A model generated the notes under the pieces. The model searched no databases, had not been told where the DNA came from, and was given only the letters and a program-made list of their open reading frames with translations. Below, in pieces: positions 55,717 to 64,000 of a DNA stretch of 64,000 bases. The stretch's first letter is position 1. Each line of letters begins with the position of its first letter. The position numbers were made by a program, and so were the translations under genes. The DNA comes from Salsuginibacillus halophilus. GTDB lineage: Bacteria > Bacillota > Bacilli > Bacillales > Marinococcaceae. The DNA is taken from positions 62,001-126,000 of the forward strand of contig NZ_PYAV01000001.1 in NCBI RefSeq assembly GCF_003014715.1. The letters run 5' to 3'.

Positions 55717-56584
55717 TCAAGCGAACAGCCTTCGAAAACGGATGGAGGCCGAGCAGCGCGGTGCCGGTGATGCCCGGGTCATCTCGGTCGTAAGTGGAAA
55801 AGGCGGTGTCGGTAAAAGTAACGTGACGGTCAATTTCGCACTTTCTCTTGCCGAACTGAACAAAAAAGTTGTCGTCTTTGATTTAGATATCGGTATGGCA
55901 AATGTTGATATTCTGCTTGGTGAAACCCCGCGTCACAGCATCGTTGATATGGTTGAAAATCAACTAACGATCTGGGATATTATTGAAACCGGCCCGCAAG
56001 GTCTGCAGTTTATTGCCGGTGGCAGCGGGCTTTCCGAAATGTTTTCAATGAATGAAGCAAAACGTGATCGTTTCCTTGAACAACTAGAAGCATTGACCGC
56101 CCACGTAGATATCATTTTGTTCGATATGGGCGCAGGCGCAACGGCAGATACGATGCAGTTTATTTTAGCAGCAGATGAGGTATTACTTGTCACAACCCCG
56201 GAGCCGACAGCGATTACAGACGCATATGGCATGTTTAAGTGGATGCACTTAGAAAATGCTGACCTTCCATGCAGTTTAGTCGTTAACCGGGCACAGACAG
56301 AACGCGAAGGGGATCAAACGGCCGAGAACGTCAAAACCGTTGCTGAACGCTTTTTATCCCGGACGCTTGCCAAAGCTGCGGTGATTCCAGAAGATCAAGC
56401 GGTTATGAAAGCGGTTCGGAGCCAAAAACCATTTGTGCTTCATAACCCAAAATCAAAAGCAAGCCGCGCCGTTATAAATATGGCAGCTGCTTTTGCAGGA
56501 AAAGCCTCAAATAAGAACGCACCTGCTTCGTTTGTCAGCAAGCTCCGAACGTGGTTGAAACCGAAAGGAGATGTATCCTCGTGA
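55709..56584 (+). CDS. flhG: Flagellar number/placement ATPase FlhG (YlxH)
   Basis: MinD-like ATPase (291 residues) that controls the flagellar pattern and activates FlhF. Start contains the FlhF-activating stretch (NDQANSLRKRMEAEQRG) followed by the deviant Walker A SGKGGVGKSNVTVNFALSLA and DLDIGMANVDILLGE. ATG 55709 has TAAGGATG at good spacing; an ATG at 55700 is possible. The stop overlaps cheB (GTGA). Confidence 0.95.
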   Translation: MNDQANSLRKRMEAEQRGAGDARVISVVSGKGGVGKSNVTVNFALSLAELNKKVVVFDLDIGMANVDILLGETPRHSIVDMVENQLTIWDIIETGPQGLQFIAGGSGLSEMFSMNEAKRDRFLEQLEALTAHVDIILFDMGAGATADTMQFILAADEVLLVTTPEPTAITDAYGMFKWMHLENADLPCSLVVNRAQTEREGDQTAENVKTVAERFLSRTLAKAAVIPEDQAVMKAVRSQKPFVLHNPKSKASRAVINMAAAFAGKASNKNAPASFVSKLRTWLKPKGDVSS

Positions 56585-57633
56585 TTCAAGTGCTTGTTGT
56601 TGATGATTCTGCCTTCATGCGCAAGTTGATCAGCGATTTTATAGCGCAGGCACCGGATATGGAAGTGAGTGCTACCGCGCGTAACGGCGAAGATGCGTTA
56701 AAAAAAGCTGCCGACACCCAGTTTGATGTGATGACGCTTGATGTAGAAATGCCGGTCATGGATGGATTTGAAACACTGCAGCAAGTGATGACGAAGCAGC
56801 CGCTGCCGGTCGTTATGCTTAGTAGCACAACACTTGAAGGTACACATCACACGATTCGCGCCCTTGAATACGGTGCTGTAGATGTTGTTGCTAAACCTTC
56901 AGGCTCGATTTCACTTGATTTAGCCAAAGTGAAAGATGAGTTGATTCATAAAATTCGAGCGGCCTCAGTCAGCCGGATCAGTAAAAAAACAGCGAAACCT
57001 GAGGTTGTACCCCCTCCTGCCCCTAAACCGGAAAGTCTTGGCAGTGCTCAACCCTCATTTGTAACGATCAGCACATCAACCGGTGGCCCGCGGGCGCTGC
57101 AGACAGTGCTGAAAGGTTTACCCGGCAGTTTAGAGGCACCGATTGTTATTGTGCAGCATATGCCGCCGAGGTTTACAAAGTCGCTCGCCGAAAGGCTCGA
57201 TACGTTAACAGAACTTACAGTTAAAGAAGCTGAAGACGGTGAACCGGCGCAAAAGGGGACGGCCTATATTGTGCCGGGAGATCGTCATATCACATTTACA
57301 GAACAAGGTGGGAATGTGATCTTAAAGTTAACAAAAGATGCCCCAGTCGGCGGTCATCGTCCTTCGGCAGATTATATGCTTGAAGGTGCCAGCTTGTTGA
57401 CGTCTTATCAACATACCTCTGTCGTTATGACCGGCATGGGTTATGACGGAAGCCGCGGTCTGCAAAAGTTAAAAGAGCGTTGTAAATGTTATGTGATCGC
57501 TGAACACCCGTCGACCGCAGTCGTTTACGGGATGCCAAAAGCAGCGGTTGAGCGGGTCGGGGCTGATGAACAACTTCCGGTTGAACATATTGCCGCAAGT
57601 ATTGTGCAAGCCGTTTCACAGTCCCGCCATTGA
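56581..57633 (+). CDS. cheB: Chemotaxis methylesterase CheB
   Basis: Removes methyl or amide groups from chemoreceptors (350 residues). Receiver domain (VLVVDDSAFMRKLISDF, phosphorylated Asp in LDVEMPVMDG) and the catalytic domain with Ser in STSTGGPRALQ, His in VQHMPPRFTKS and Asp in TGMGYDGSRG, so all catalytic residues are present. The GTG at 56581 follows GAAAGGAGATG. In B. subtilis cheA and cheW follow; here the next gene after only 95 bases is cheC. Confidence 0.96.
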   Translation: MIQVLVVDDSAFMRKLISDFIAQAPDMEVSATARNGEDALKKAADTQFDVMTLDVEMPVMDGFETLQQVMTKQPLPVVMLSSTTLEGTHHTIRALEYGAVDVVAKPSGSISLDLAKVKDELIHKIRAASVSRISKKTAKPEVVPPPAPKPESLGSAQPSFVTISTSTGGPRALQTVLKGLPGSLEAPIVIVQHMPPRFTKSLAERLDTLTELTVKEAEDGEPAQKGTAYIVPGDRHITFTEQGGNVILKLTKDAPVGGHRPSADYMLEGASLLTSYQHTSVVMTGMGYDGSRGLQKLKERCKCYVIAEHPSTAVVYGMPKAAVERVGADEQLPVEHIAASIVQAVSQSRH

Positions 57634-57666
57634 TTTCATAAATAGGCTTACTTCTAGCCTTCGTCA

Positions 57667-57675
57667 TGGTACAAT
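57667..57675 (+). promoter_or_regulatory. Possible extended -10 promoter before cheC
   Basis: TGGTACAAT fits an extended -10 box (TGnTATAAT-like). A -35 (CTTACT, 17 bases upstream) is poor. It lies in the 95-base gap where cheA and cheW are missing and may supply cheC, cheD and sigD. Confidence 0.4.
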
Positions 57676-57728
57676 CGAAGTAGAATAATAAATGGTAAGT
57701 GAGACACAAAAAAACAGGGTGGAACGTC

Positions 57729-58352
57729 ATGGATATTATTGAAGAAATCAGCGATCATCATCTTGATGTTTTAAAAGAAATTGGCAACATCGGCGCCGGT
57801 AATGCAGCTACATCACTCTCGCAACTTTTAGCGCAGCAGATCGAGATGACAGTACCTTCGGTGCGGCCGATCAAGTTTCAAGAAATTCCAGAAGCTGCCG
57901 GGGGTGCAGAACAAATTGTTGCAGCAACATTTCTTCGGATTCTCGGAGATGCACCTGGCAGCATGTTTTTTATCGTTCCTGAAGAAGACGCTGCACCACT
58001 CGTTGCTTCAATGACCGGTATGGAGCATTTAACCGTTGATTCAGAGCTTGGTAGTTCGGCACTGCAGGAATTAGGCAACATTTTGTCCGGCAGTTATTTA
58101 TCAGCGCTTGCTGACTTCACCCGGCTGAATCTTCAGCCCTCTCCACCGTCACTTGCTGTTGATATGGCAGGAGCGGTCGTAGAAGAAGGACTGTTTGAGC
58201 TTTCTTTAGCCAGCGACCACGCTTTAATTATTGATACAGTCATTTATGAGCATGGCACCGAAACGAAATCGCGCGGGCAGTTTTTCTTACTGCCGGACCC
58301 TGATTCGTTTTCAACGATTTTTACGTCACTGGGAGTTGGCTTTCATGAGTGA
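57729..58352 (+). CDS. cheC: CheY-P phosphatase CheC
   Basis: CheC dephosphorylates CheY-P and binds CheD, 207 residues. Both phosphatase helices are present: LKEIGNIGAGNAATSLSQLL (Glu and Asn of the ExxN pair) and ALQELGNILSGSYLSALADF. The ATG at 57729 fits the family start; an in-frame ATG at 57699 adds unrelated residues. The stop overlaps cheD by eight bases. Confidence 0.95.
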   Translation: MDIIEEISDHHLDVLKEIGNIGAGNAATSLSQLLAQQIEMTVPSVRPIKFQEIPEAAGGAEQIVAATFLRILGDAPGSMFFIVPEEDAAPLVASMTGMEHLTVDSELGSSALQELGNILSGSYLSALADFTRLNLQPSPPSLAVDMAGAVVEEGLFELSLASDHALIIDTVIYEHGTETKSRGQFFLLPDPDSFSTIFTSLGVGFHE

Positions 58353-58848
58353 AACTGCAGCAAATGAAATTGTTAAAGTCGGGATGGCCGAATTAAGTAT
58401 TGCAACCATTCCTCAAGTGCTCCGCACGTCTGGTCTTGGTTCGTGTGTCGGGATTGTTTTGTACATGGCAGGAGCAAAAACAGCTGGCATGGCACACGTG
58501 ATGCTCCCGGACTCTTCAATGGCGCGGGAGAAGGCAATTAACCGTGCAAAATACGCAGATACAGCAATTGAAGATTTAATTGAGCTTTTAAAAGGAAGCG
58601 GGATGAAAGAAAAGCAGTTAAAAGCAAAAATTGCCGGCGGTGCAGAAATGTTTAAGTTTTCCTCAAATTCCAATACAATGAAAGTAGGTCCGCGCAATGT
58701 GGAAGCTGTTAAACATGAATTGAAGTCCCGCGGGATTGAAGTTACAGCAGAAGACACCGGTGGAAGCAGCGGTCGTACCATTGAGTTTTATATTGGGGAG
58801 AACGGTTTAAAGATCCGCACGGTAAATCAAGGAGAAGCGGTGATTTAA
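58345..58848 (+). CDS. cheD: Chemoreceptor glutamine deamidase CheD
   Basis: Deamidates receptor glutamines and is regulated by CheC; 167 residues. Catalytic Cys in SGLGSCVGIVLY, His in GMAHVMLP and the Thr/Ser-containing loop KIAGGAEMF are visible. It begins inside cheC and ends in a TAATG overlap with the next gene. Confidence 0.95.
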   Translation: MSETAANEIVKVGMAELSIATIPQVLRTSGLGSCVGIVLYMAGAKTAGMAHVMLPDSSMAREKAINRAKYADTAIEDLIELLKGSGMKEKQLKAKIAGGAEMFKFSSNSNTMKVGPRNVEAVKHELKSRGIEVTAEDTGGSSGRTIEFYIGENGLKIRTVNQGEAVI

Positions 58849-59183
58849 TGGCTGGAACATGGCGTACAAATGCGCTTGCAGCAGCTTGCGGGCTCGTCAT
58901 TGTTTATCTGCTCGCTTTAACAGCGGTGCCGCCGGAGCGTGCGTTTATGCGGGCTTTAGTGACGATGGCACTTTATTTTATGCTCGCCTTTATCTTTCGT
59001 AAAGCCTTTGAAGCTTTACGCAGGGAACAAAGTTTTCCAGAAGAGGCTGATACGGACAACGATGCTGCTGCAGAAACTGCTGCAGCAGAAGAAACTGAAG
59101 CTCCTTCCACAAATGAGGCAGAAGACGACACCGTCGACGGTGAAGAAACCGCCCGCTTTGTGAAGCAGTTAATTAACGAATAA
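58848..59183 (+). CDS. Small membrane protein between cheD and sigD
   Basis: A 111-residue protein I do not recognise by family. Two hydrophobic helices (about residues 8-25, LAAACGLVIVYLLALTAV, and 33-50, ALVTMALYFMLAFIFRKAF) are followed by an acidic, Ala/Glu/Thr-rich cytoplasmic tail ending ARFVKQLINE. It starts within the cheD stop (TAATG) and ends 13 bases before sigD, so it belongs to the fla/che operon. The B. subtilis operon has no gene at this position. A role in motility is an inference from context only. Confidence 0.7.
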   Translation: MAGTWRTNALAAACGLVIVYLLALTAVPPERAFMRALVTMALYFMLAFIFRKAFEALRREQSFPEEADTDNDAAAETAAAEETEAPSTNEAEDDTVDGEETARFVKQLINE

Positions 59184-59196
59184 GAGAGGAGATATC

Positions 59197-59976
59197 ATGC
59201 AGCGTGCCACAAGGGAGAACCTCGATGAATCCTGGGCAGCCTGGACGAAGGAAAAGTCGGTTGAGGCGGCGAATGAAATCATTGCAGCCTACCTCCCGCT
59301 TGTGCATTATCATGCGCAGCGTATCTCTGTCGGGCTTCCGAAAAACGTCGATAAAGAAGATTTGATCAGCCACGGGATGGTCGGTTTGTACGATGCCTTG
59401 GAAAAGTTTGAAACGAGCCGTGAACTAAAGTTTGATACGTATGCATCCTTTCGTGTACGGGGGGCAATCATTGATGGTCTGCGCCGCGAGGACTGGATGC
59501 CCCGCTCGCTCCGGGAAAAGGCAAAAAAAATTGATGAAGCTTCTGAACAGCTTGAACAGCAGCTCGGACGTCATCCTTACGAGGAGGAAATTGGCGCACA
59601 CCTTGGGATGAGCGCTGATGACGTTGCCAAAGTTAGTGCTGAAGCATTTGTTGCAAATCTTCTTTCTATTGATGAAGAGGCGCCGGAATCTGATCGCGAT
59701 GAAAGCTACAAGTCGTCTCTTCAAGACCACAAAGCGCTGCAGCCGGATGAAGAGCTGCTTCGAGAAGCCGAGTGGACAGAACTTGCCGGTCACATTGAAA
59801 AATTGAACGAAAAAGAAAAACTCGTTATTAGTCTATTTTACTATGAAGAACTTACTTTAACTGAAATTGGTCACGTCCTGGACTTATCAACATCACGAAT
59901 ATCCCAAATCCATTCAAAAGCGCTCTTTCGGTTACGACAGGCGTTAAATCGCCAAGTCCAGAGCGAATCGTCGTAA
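59197..59976 (+). CDS. sigD: RNA polymerase sigma factor SigD (FliA)
   Basis: Sigma-28 type factor for late flagellar, motility and autolysin genes; 259 residues. Region 2 (HGMVGLYDALEKFE and FDTYASFRVRGAIIDGLRRE), region 3 and region 4 (LTLTEIGHVLDLSTSRISQI) are complete. Being near the far end of a 25-kb operon makes its level sensitive to read-through, a known feature in B. subtilis. ATG follows AGAGAGGAGATATC. Confidence 0.96.
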   Translation: MQRATRENLDESWAAWTKEKSVEAANEIIAAYLPLVHYHAQRISVGLPKNVDKEDLISHGMVGLYDALEKFETSRELKFDTYASFRVRGAIIDGLRREDWMPRSLREKAKKIDEASEQLEQQLGRHPYEEEIGAHLGMSADDVAKVSAEAFVANLLSIDEEAPESDRDESYKSSLQDHKALQPDEELLREAEWTELAGHIEKLNEKEKLVISLFYYEELTLTEIGHVLDLSTSRISQIHSKALFRLRQALNRQVQSESS

Positions 59977-60012
59977 TTTTCATTTTAAGCAGAGGATAGG
60001 TGGTGTTCCGCT

Positions 60013-61401
60013 ATGGAGCTCAGCAATTTTTTGCGTGTCAAAGTTTCCGCTGACCGGCTTGCTGCAGAATTGCAGCAAATGAAGCCATTTGATGAAGAAA
60101 CTTTGCCGAATATGGAGGATTTAACAAAGTTTGTACAAGAGGAGAACGGCCTTGCCTTTGGTGTTCAAGAGGGGGTGCTCCGGGATATTGCAGAAGCACC
60201 TGAAGAAGCGAAGTTTCCGGTCCAACTTGCAGCCGGACAAGCCCCGGGCGAAGGCCGGGATGCATACCTTGAAATCGCCAGTTTACAGCAGCAGGATGAT
60301 AACGCACCTGAGGATACGTCGCGCGTTGATTTAAAAAAAGTGTTGGAAATTCCCATGGTGAAACAAGGGGAAAAAGTTGGGTGGAAAGTGCCGGCAACAA
60401 AAGGTGAAGACGGGACTGACGTTTATGGTGAGCCGGTTGAAGGTAAGTTCGGGCGTGATTTCAAACTGCGCGCCGGCAAAAACACGCGCCTGACTGATGA
60501 TGAGCTTGAATTGTATGCGGTCGTTGACGGGCAGGTGAGTGCTGATACAAAGCAGATTCATGTATATCCGGTGTATGAAGTTCAAGGGGACCTGGACTTA
60601 AAAACAGGTAATATTGATTTTGTAGGTAATGTAACGATCCATGGAAGTGTGCCTGCTGGCTTTGAAGTGAAAGCAAAAGGTGATATCCGCGTCAAAGGAA
60701 CGGTAGATGCGGCTTATTTAGAGGCGCAAGGTGCAGTAGTCGTCGGTGAAGGTATTGTCGGGCAAGGTGAAGGCAAAGTGACTGCCGGGAGCACGGTGCA
60801 TACTACATATATCAACCAAGGGAATGTGGAAGCCGAAGCTGATATTTATGTAAAACAGGCCGTTTTACACAGCCGTGTCGAAACTGCAGGCTCGATTTAC
60901 TGCACAGAGAATAAAGGCATGATTGTCGGCGGTAATGTGTCTGCTGTTGGCAGAATCGAAGCTAATGATATTGGTAACGAAATGAATACGCCGACCGAGC
61001 TGTACCTTGGACAAAGCCAAAAGTTTGTTAACAAGCAGGAAGAAATGGAACAAACGCTTGAACACGCAAAAGCTGAGCTTGAAAATGTGCGGAAATTAAA
61101 TGAAGCGTTTAAACAAAAAGAAGACAGCGGCGTTGAATTAACGTCTAAAGAGCGTATTATGAAGCTGCGCGTGCGCAGTACAGAAACGTTAATGCAGGAA
61201 AAGAAGGAACTGGCTGAAGAAGGGTTAAATGAACTGAAAGCGTCACAAACGGATGCAGAAGCAGGCGAAGTGCGCGTGTACCGCCGGATTTATCCGAATA
61301 CGACTTTAAACTTCGGCAAGTACCGAAAAAAAGTGCATAAGCCGCATGAATATATGCGGTTCCGGCTTGAGCAGTCGGAGATTAAAACAGAGCCGCTGTA
61401 A
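60013..61401 (+). CDS. DUF342 / FapA family protein
   Basis: A 462-residue protein of the FapA (DUF342) family, found in Bacillaceae and clostridia. The centre is a repetitive beta-helix-like region with glycine/valine repeats (DFVGNVTIHGSVPAGFEVKA, GDIRVKGTVDAAYLEAQGAV), followed by a coiled coil (about 335-425). The C-terminal block PNTTLNFGKYRKKVHKPH is typical. Function in Firmicutes is unknown. It stands between sigD and the swrB-like gene, where B. subtilis has no gene, so it may be co-expressed with motility genes. Confidence 0.82.
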   Translation: MELSNFLRVKVSADRLAAELQQMKPFDEETLPNMEDLTKFVQEENGLAFGVQEGVLRDIAEAPEEAKFPVQLAAGQAPGEGRDAYLEIASLQQQDDNAPEDTSRVDLKKVLEIPMVKQGEKVGWKVPATKGEDGTDVYGEPVEGKFGRDFKLRAGKNTRLTDDELELYAVVDGQVSADTKQIHVYPVYEVQGDLDLKTGNIDFVGNVTIHGSVPAGFEVKAKGDIRVKGTVDAAYLEAQGAVVVGEGIVGQGEGKVTAGSTVHTTYINQGNVEAEADIYVKQAVLHSRVETAGSIYCTENKGMIVGGNVSAVGRIEANDIGNEMNTPTELYLGQSQKFVNKQEEMEQTLEHAKAELENVRKLNEAFKQKEDSGVELTSKERIMKLRVRSTETLMQEKKELAEEGLNELKASQTDAEAGEVRVYRRIYPNTTLNFGKYRKKVHKPHEYMRFRLEQSEIKTEPL

Positions 61402-61418
61402 ATCACGGAGGGGTAAAA

Positions 61419-61955
61419 ATGACAGCGTTTGCTGTAGCGAGTTTTCTGCTGCATGTCGGAAGCATTTTGGCGATTGTTCTGCTGCTGCAGAAAATCCGGC
61501 GGCTTGAAAATGGCCGGGACTTTGACGATGCAAAGCGAGAAATTGAAGATGTACTTATGACTTATACTGAAGAAATGAAAGATGACAACCGTCGTTTACT
61601 GCAGGAATTAAATCAAAAAGAGGTCAAACCTGAAGCCGTATACACGAAGCAGCCGGCACCACCTCAAACCACAGAGCATAAACAAGCAGAAACTCGTGAG
61701 GAAAAGGCTCCGACATCGTTTCAGTCGCTTTTAAAAACACATGCACAAGCGACGTATCAAGCGCCTGCTTCTTCTGACCATGAAACAGAGCGCGAAGTCG
61801 ATCCGCCAGAACCGAAGCAGGCTGATGCGTTTGAACAAAGCCCTCAATCCGCCGTGTATACGCTTGCGGAACAAGGTTATGAAGCGGTAGATATTGCAAG
61901 AAAGCTCGACATGGGCCGGGGCGAAGTGGAACTGCTGTTAAAATTCCGCCAGTAA
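61419..61955 (+). CDS. SwrB (YlxL)-like protein
   Basis: A 178-residue protein with an N-terminal membrane helix (about residues 5-25, AVASFLLHVGSILAIVLLLQ), a coiled coil (about 30-70), a disordered Pro/Gln/Glu-rich centre, and a C-terminal helix-turn-helix-like end (LAEQGYEAVDIARKLDMGRG followed by EVELLLKFRQ). Position and architecture match B. subtilis SwrB (YlxL), which promotes assembly of the flagellar export complex; sequence similarity lies mainly in the ends, so the match is by layout. ATG follows CACGGAGGGGTAAAA. Confidence 0.72.
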   Translation: MTAFAVASFLLHVGSILAIVLLLQKIRRLENGRDFDDAKREIEDVLMTYTEEMKDDNRRLLQELNQKEVKPEAVYTKQPAPPQTTEHKQAETREEKAPTSFQSLLKTHAQATYQAPASSDHETEREVDPPEPKQADAFEQSPQSAVYTLAEQGYEAVDIARKLDMGRGEVELLLKFRQ

Positions 61956-61968
61956 TTGCTAAAAAGGC

Positions 61969-61997
61969 TTGCACACCTTACAAACGTGTGCTAATAT
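61969..61997 (+). promoter_or_regulatory. Sigma-A promoter of rpsB
   Basis: TTGCAC (61969-61974) and TAATAT (61992-61997) are 17 bases apart, giving a leader of about 100 bases that starts with a small GTGTG/CACAC hairpin near 62006-62020. Confidence 0.6.
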
Positions 61998-62107
61998 TAC
62001 TGACGGTGTGAAAAACACACGCATTTGGATGCAGGCAAAGGTGCCGCGCATAGCGGTTTTGTTTGTTCGAAAAATGCGGAGGAAACAACCTTAAGGAGGA
62101 TTTATTC

Positions 62108-62845
62108 ATGGCAGTTATTTCAATGAAACAGTTGCTAGAAGCAGGGGTTCACTTCGGTCACCAAACACGCCGCTGGAACCCGAAAATGGGCCGCTACATC
62201 TTTACGGAGCGTAACGGCATCTACATCATCGATCTGCAAAAGACGGTGAAGAAAGTAGAAGAAGCGTACAATTACGTGCGCGACATTGCAGGCGAAGGCA
62301 AGAAAATCTTGTTCGTCGGCACAAAAAAGCAGGCACAAGATTCTGTACGCGAAGAAGCTGAACGTTGTGGCATGTACTACATTAACCAGCGCTGGCTCGG
62401 CGGTACGCTGACCAACTTCCAAACCATCCAAAAGCGGATTGCACGTTTGAAAGATTTGGAGCGTATGCAGGAAGACGGTACATTTGATGTACTACCGAAA
62501 AAAGAAGTTATCCTGCTTCAGAAAGAAATGGAACGTCTTGAGAAGTTTCTCGGCGGAATTAAGAACATGAAAGGCCTGCCGGATGCGATCTTTATTATCG
62601 ATCCTCGCAAAGAGCGCCTTGCTGTATCTGAAGCGTTGAAGCTTGAGATCCCAACAATCGGCATTGTTGACACGAACTGCGACCCAGACGAGATCGATCA
62701 TGTTATCCCTGGTAACGACGATGCGATCCGCGCGGTACGTCTGTTAACTTCAAAAATGGCTGATGCAGTGATCGAAGCAACTTCTGCAAATGCTGAAGAA
62801 GACGCTGAAGGCGGCGAAGAAACAGAAGAAACACCAGTTTCCTAA
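62108..62845 (+). CDS. rpsB: 30S ribosomal protein S2
   Basis: Small-subunit protein S2, 245 residues. [40 protein letters not shown] and [20 protein letters not shown] are diagnostic. Start at 62108 follows TTAAGGAGGATTTATTC; an in-frame ATG at 62063 lies in the leader. The tail is acidic ([15 protein letters not shown]). A strong hairpin separates it from tsf. Confidence 0.98.
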   Translation: MAVISMKQLLEAGVHFGHQTRRWNPKMGRYIFTERNGIYIIDLQKTVKKVEEAYNYVRDIAGEGKKILFVGTKKQAQDSVREEAERCGMYYINQRWLGGTLTNFQTIQKRIARLKDLERMQEDGTFDVLPKKEVILLQKEMERLEKFLGGIKNMKGLPDAIFIIDPRKERLAVSEALKLEIPTIGIVDTNCDPDEIDHVIPGNDDAIRAVRLLTSKMADAVIEATSANAEEDAEGGEETEETPVS

Positions 62846-62875
62846 TTGCTGGTGCATCTATAGCGCGAACCACAG

Positions 62876-62912
62876 AGGGTGATGAAGGGGCTGACCCTTG
62901 ATCACCCTTTTT
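62876..62912 (+). terminator. Terminator or attenuator between rpsB and tsf
   Basis: AGGGTGATGAAGGG pairs with CCCTTGATCACCCT with one mismatch around GCTGA, followed by TTTTC. It would lower tsf expression relative to rpsB unless read through; no clear promoter for tsf is seen. Confidence 0.85.
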
Positions 62913-62979
62913 CATCGCATGAATATTCATACAACCGCATATTGCGGAAAACTTAAGTTTGTTAAAGGAGGCTGCCATT

Positions 62980-63861
62980 ATGGCAATTACAGCTAGCATG
63001 GTAAAAGAACTGCGCGAAAAAACAGGTGCAGGAATGATGGATTGCAAAAAAGCATTGAATGAAACTGAAGGTGACATGGAAGCTGCAATGACTTACCTTC
63101 GCGAAAAAGGAATCGCTAAAGCACAGAAGAAAGCGGACCGTATTGCAGCTGAAGGTTTGACAGCTGTTGAAGTTGACGGTGACAAAGCGGCGATTGTTGA
63201 AGTAAACGCTGAAACGGACTTCGTTGCGAAAAACGAAAACTTTAAAGCGCTCGTCTCTGACATTGCAAAGCACGTGCTTGCAAATGAGCCGGCAACAGTA
63301 GAAGATGCTTTCAATCAAAATATGGCAGACGGCACAACGCTTGAAACGTATATTAACGACCAGATTGCAAAGATTGGAGAAAAAATCTCCTTCCGTCGTT
63401 TCGAAGTCTTGAAAAAAGGTGAAAACGCAGCATTTGGTGCATATCTTCATATGGGTGGTAAAATCGGTGTTTTGACACTGCTTGAAGGTACAACAGATGA
63501 AGCGCCTGCAAAAGATATCGCGATGCACGCAGCAGCGATCAGCCCGAAATATGTTGATCGTAATGAAGTACCTGAAGAAGAAGTGAACAACGAGCGTGAA
63601 GCATTGAAAAATGAAGCGCTTAACGAAGGCAAGCCGGAAAATATCGTCGAGAAGATGGTAGAAGGCCGTCTGAAAAAGTACTTTGAACAAGTATGCCTTC
63701 TAGATCAGGAGTTTGTAAAAGACTCCGAGCAGACGGTACGTGAGTTCGCTCAAAGCCAAGGTGCTGAAGTGAAGACGTTCATCCGTTATGAAGTCGGCGA
63801 AGGCATGGAAAAACGGGAAGAAAACTTCGCTGAAGAAGTTATGTCCCAAGTCAATAATTAA
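62980..63861 (+). CDS. tsf: Translation elongation factor Ts
   Basis: Nucleotide exchange factor of EF-Tu, 293 residues. The UBA-like N-terminus ([20 protein letters not shown]), [16 protein letters not shown] and FLLD-type C-terminal region ([17 protein letters not shown]) are typical. The start at 62980 follows TTAAAGGAGGCTGCC. pyrH is expected next beyond the window. Confidence 0.98.
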   Translation: MAITASMVKELREKTGAGMMDCKKALNETEGDMEAAMTYLREKGIAKAQKKADRIAAEGLTAVEVDGDKAAIVEVNAETDFVAKNENFKALVSDIAKHVLANEPATVEDAFNQNMADGTTLETYINDQIAKIGEKISFRRFEVLKKGENAAFGAYLHMGGKIGVLTLLEGTTDEAPAKDIAMHAAAISPKYVDRNEVPEEEVNNEREALKNEALNEGKPENIVEKMVEGRLKKYFEQVCLLDQEFVKDSEQTVREFAQSQGAEVKTFIRYEVGEGMEKREENFAEEVMSQVNN

Positions 63862-63868
63862 TAACCGG

Positions 63869-63897
63869 GTAGGGGACACGAAAGTGTTCCCTACTTT
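63869..63897 (+). terminator. Hairpin after tsf
   Basis: GTAGGGGACAC pairs with GTGTTCCCTAC around a GAAA tetraloop with one G-U pair, followed by only TTT. It is a stable hairpin but a weak terminator; the window ends about 100 bases later without a further gene start that I can support. Confidence 0.6.
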
Positions 63898-64000
63898 CGC
63901 GCGAAAAGGCTTTATGCTTAAAACAAAGGCGGTCGGACCGCAGACGCATCAATAGCATACCTGTATTTTCGCGTTGAAGAAAAAAGAGGACAGGTGTGTG

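Noticed and set aside
62962-63690. Long minus-strand open frame opposite tsf
   Set aside because: Cys- and Phe-rich mirror translation of a strongly conserved gene; not a real protein.

Overview
The window is a stretch of chromosomal backbone from a member of the Bacillaceae (Firmicutes). Gene content and order follow the Bacillus subtilis block that runs from the serine dehydratase genes through recG, plsX-fab, smc, ffh, rpsP-rplS, sucCD, topA, codY and the fla/che operon to rpsB-tsf, nearly all on the + strand. Shine-Dalgarno sequences are strong (AAGGAGG type), and ATG, GTG and TTG starts all occur. Parts of flagellar proteins that face outwards (FlgE, FliF, FliL) are very acidic, which fits a halophilic or alkaliphilic lifestyle. 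That lifestyle is an inference from composition only.

Layout: 1-4041 holds the end of a DegV protein, L-serine dehydratase (sdaAB, sdaAA) and recG. 4045-8533 is the FapR-controlled lipid operon (fapR-plsX-fabD-fabG) with acpP and rnc. 8534-9238 is a gene-free island holding repeat copy A, followed by a small DUF1128 gene on the minus strand. 9661-16075 carries smc, ftsY, ylxM and ffh. 16159-18905 carries rpsP, khpA, ylqD, rimM, trmD and rplS. 18982-22910 carries rbgA, rnhB and the FliK-like/FlhB-like pair ylqG-ylqH. 23225-25322 is sucCD. 25323-26073 holds repeat copy B. 26074-34318 carries dprA, topA, trmFO, xerC, hslV, hslU and codY. 34796-59976 is a 25-kb flagellar and chemotaxis operon from flgB to sigD. 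The end holds a FapA-like gene, a SwrB-like gene, rpsB and tsf.

The flagellar operon encodes rod (FlgB, FlgC, FliE), MS ring (FliF), C ring/switch (FliG, FliM, FliY), export ATPase complex (FliH, FliI, FliJ), export gate (FliO, P, Q, R, FlhA, FlhB), hook building (FliK, FlgD, FlgE), placement GTPase and ATPase (FlhF, FlhG), SwrD, FliL, chemotaxis proteins (CheY, CheB, CheC, CheD) and sigma-D. The cheA and cheW genes, which lie between cheB and cheC in B. subtilis, are absent here.

The most unusual feature is a repeat of about 590-600 bp present twice in opposite orientations (about 8556-9158 and 25354-25941). It is non-coding and has several short helices whose pairing survives sequence changes between the copies. 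Each copy is bracketed by two versions of the terminator of its own upstream gene, as if the element inserts into Rho-independent terminators and duplicates them. A second notable feature is a hairpin placed exactly between the Shine-Dalgarno and the start codon of swrD.
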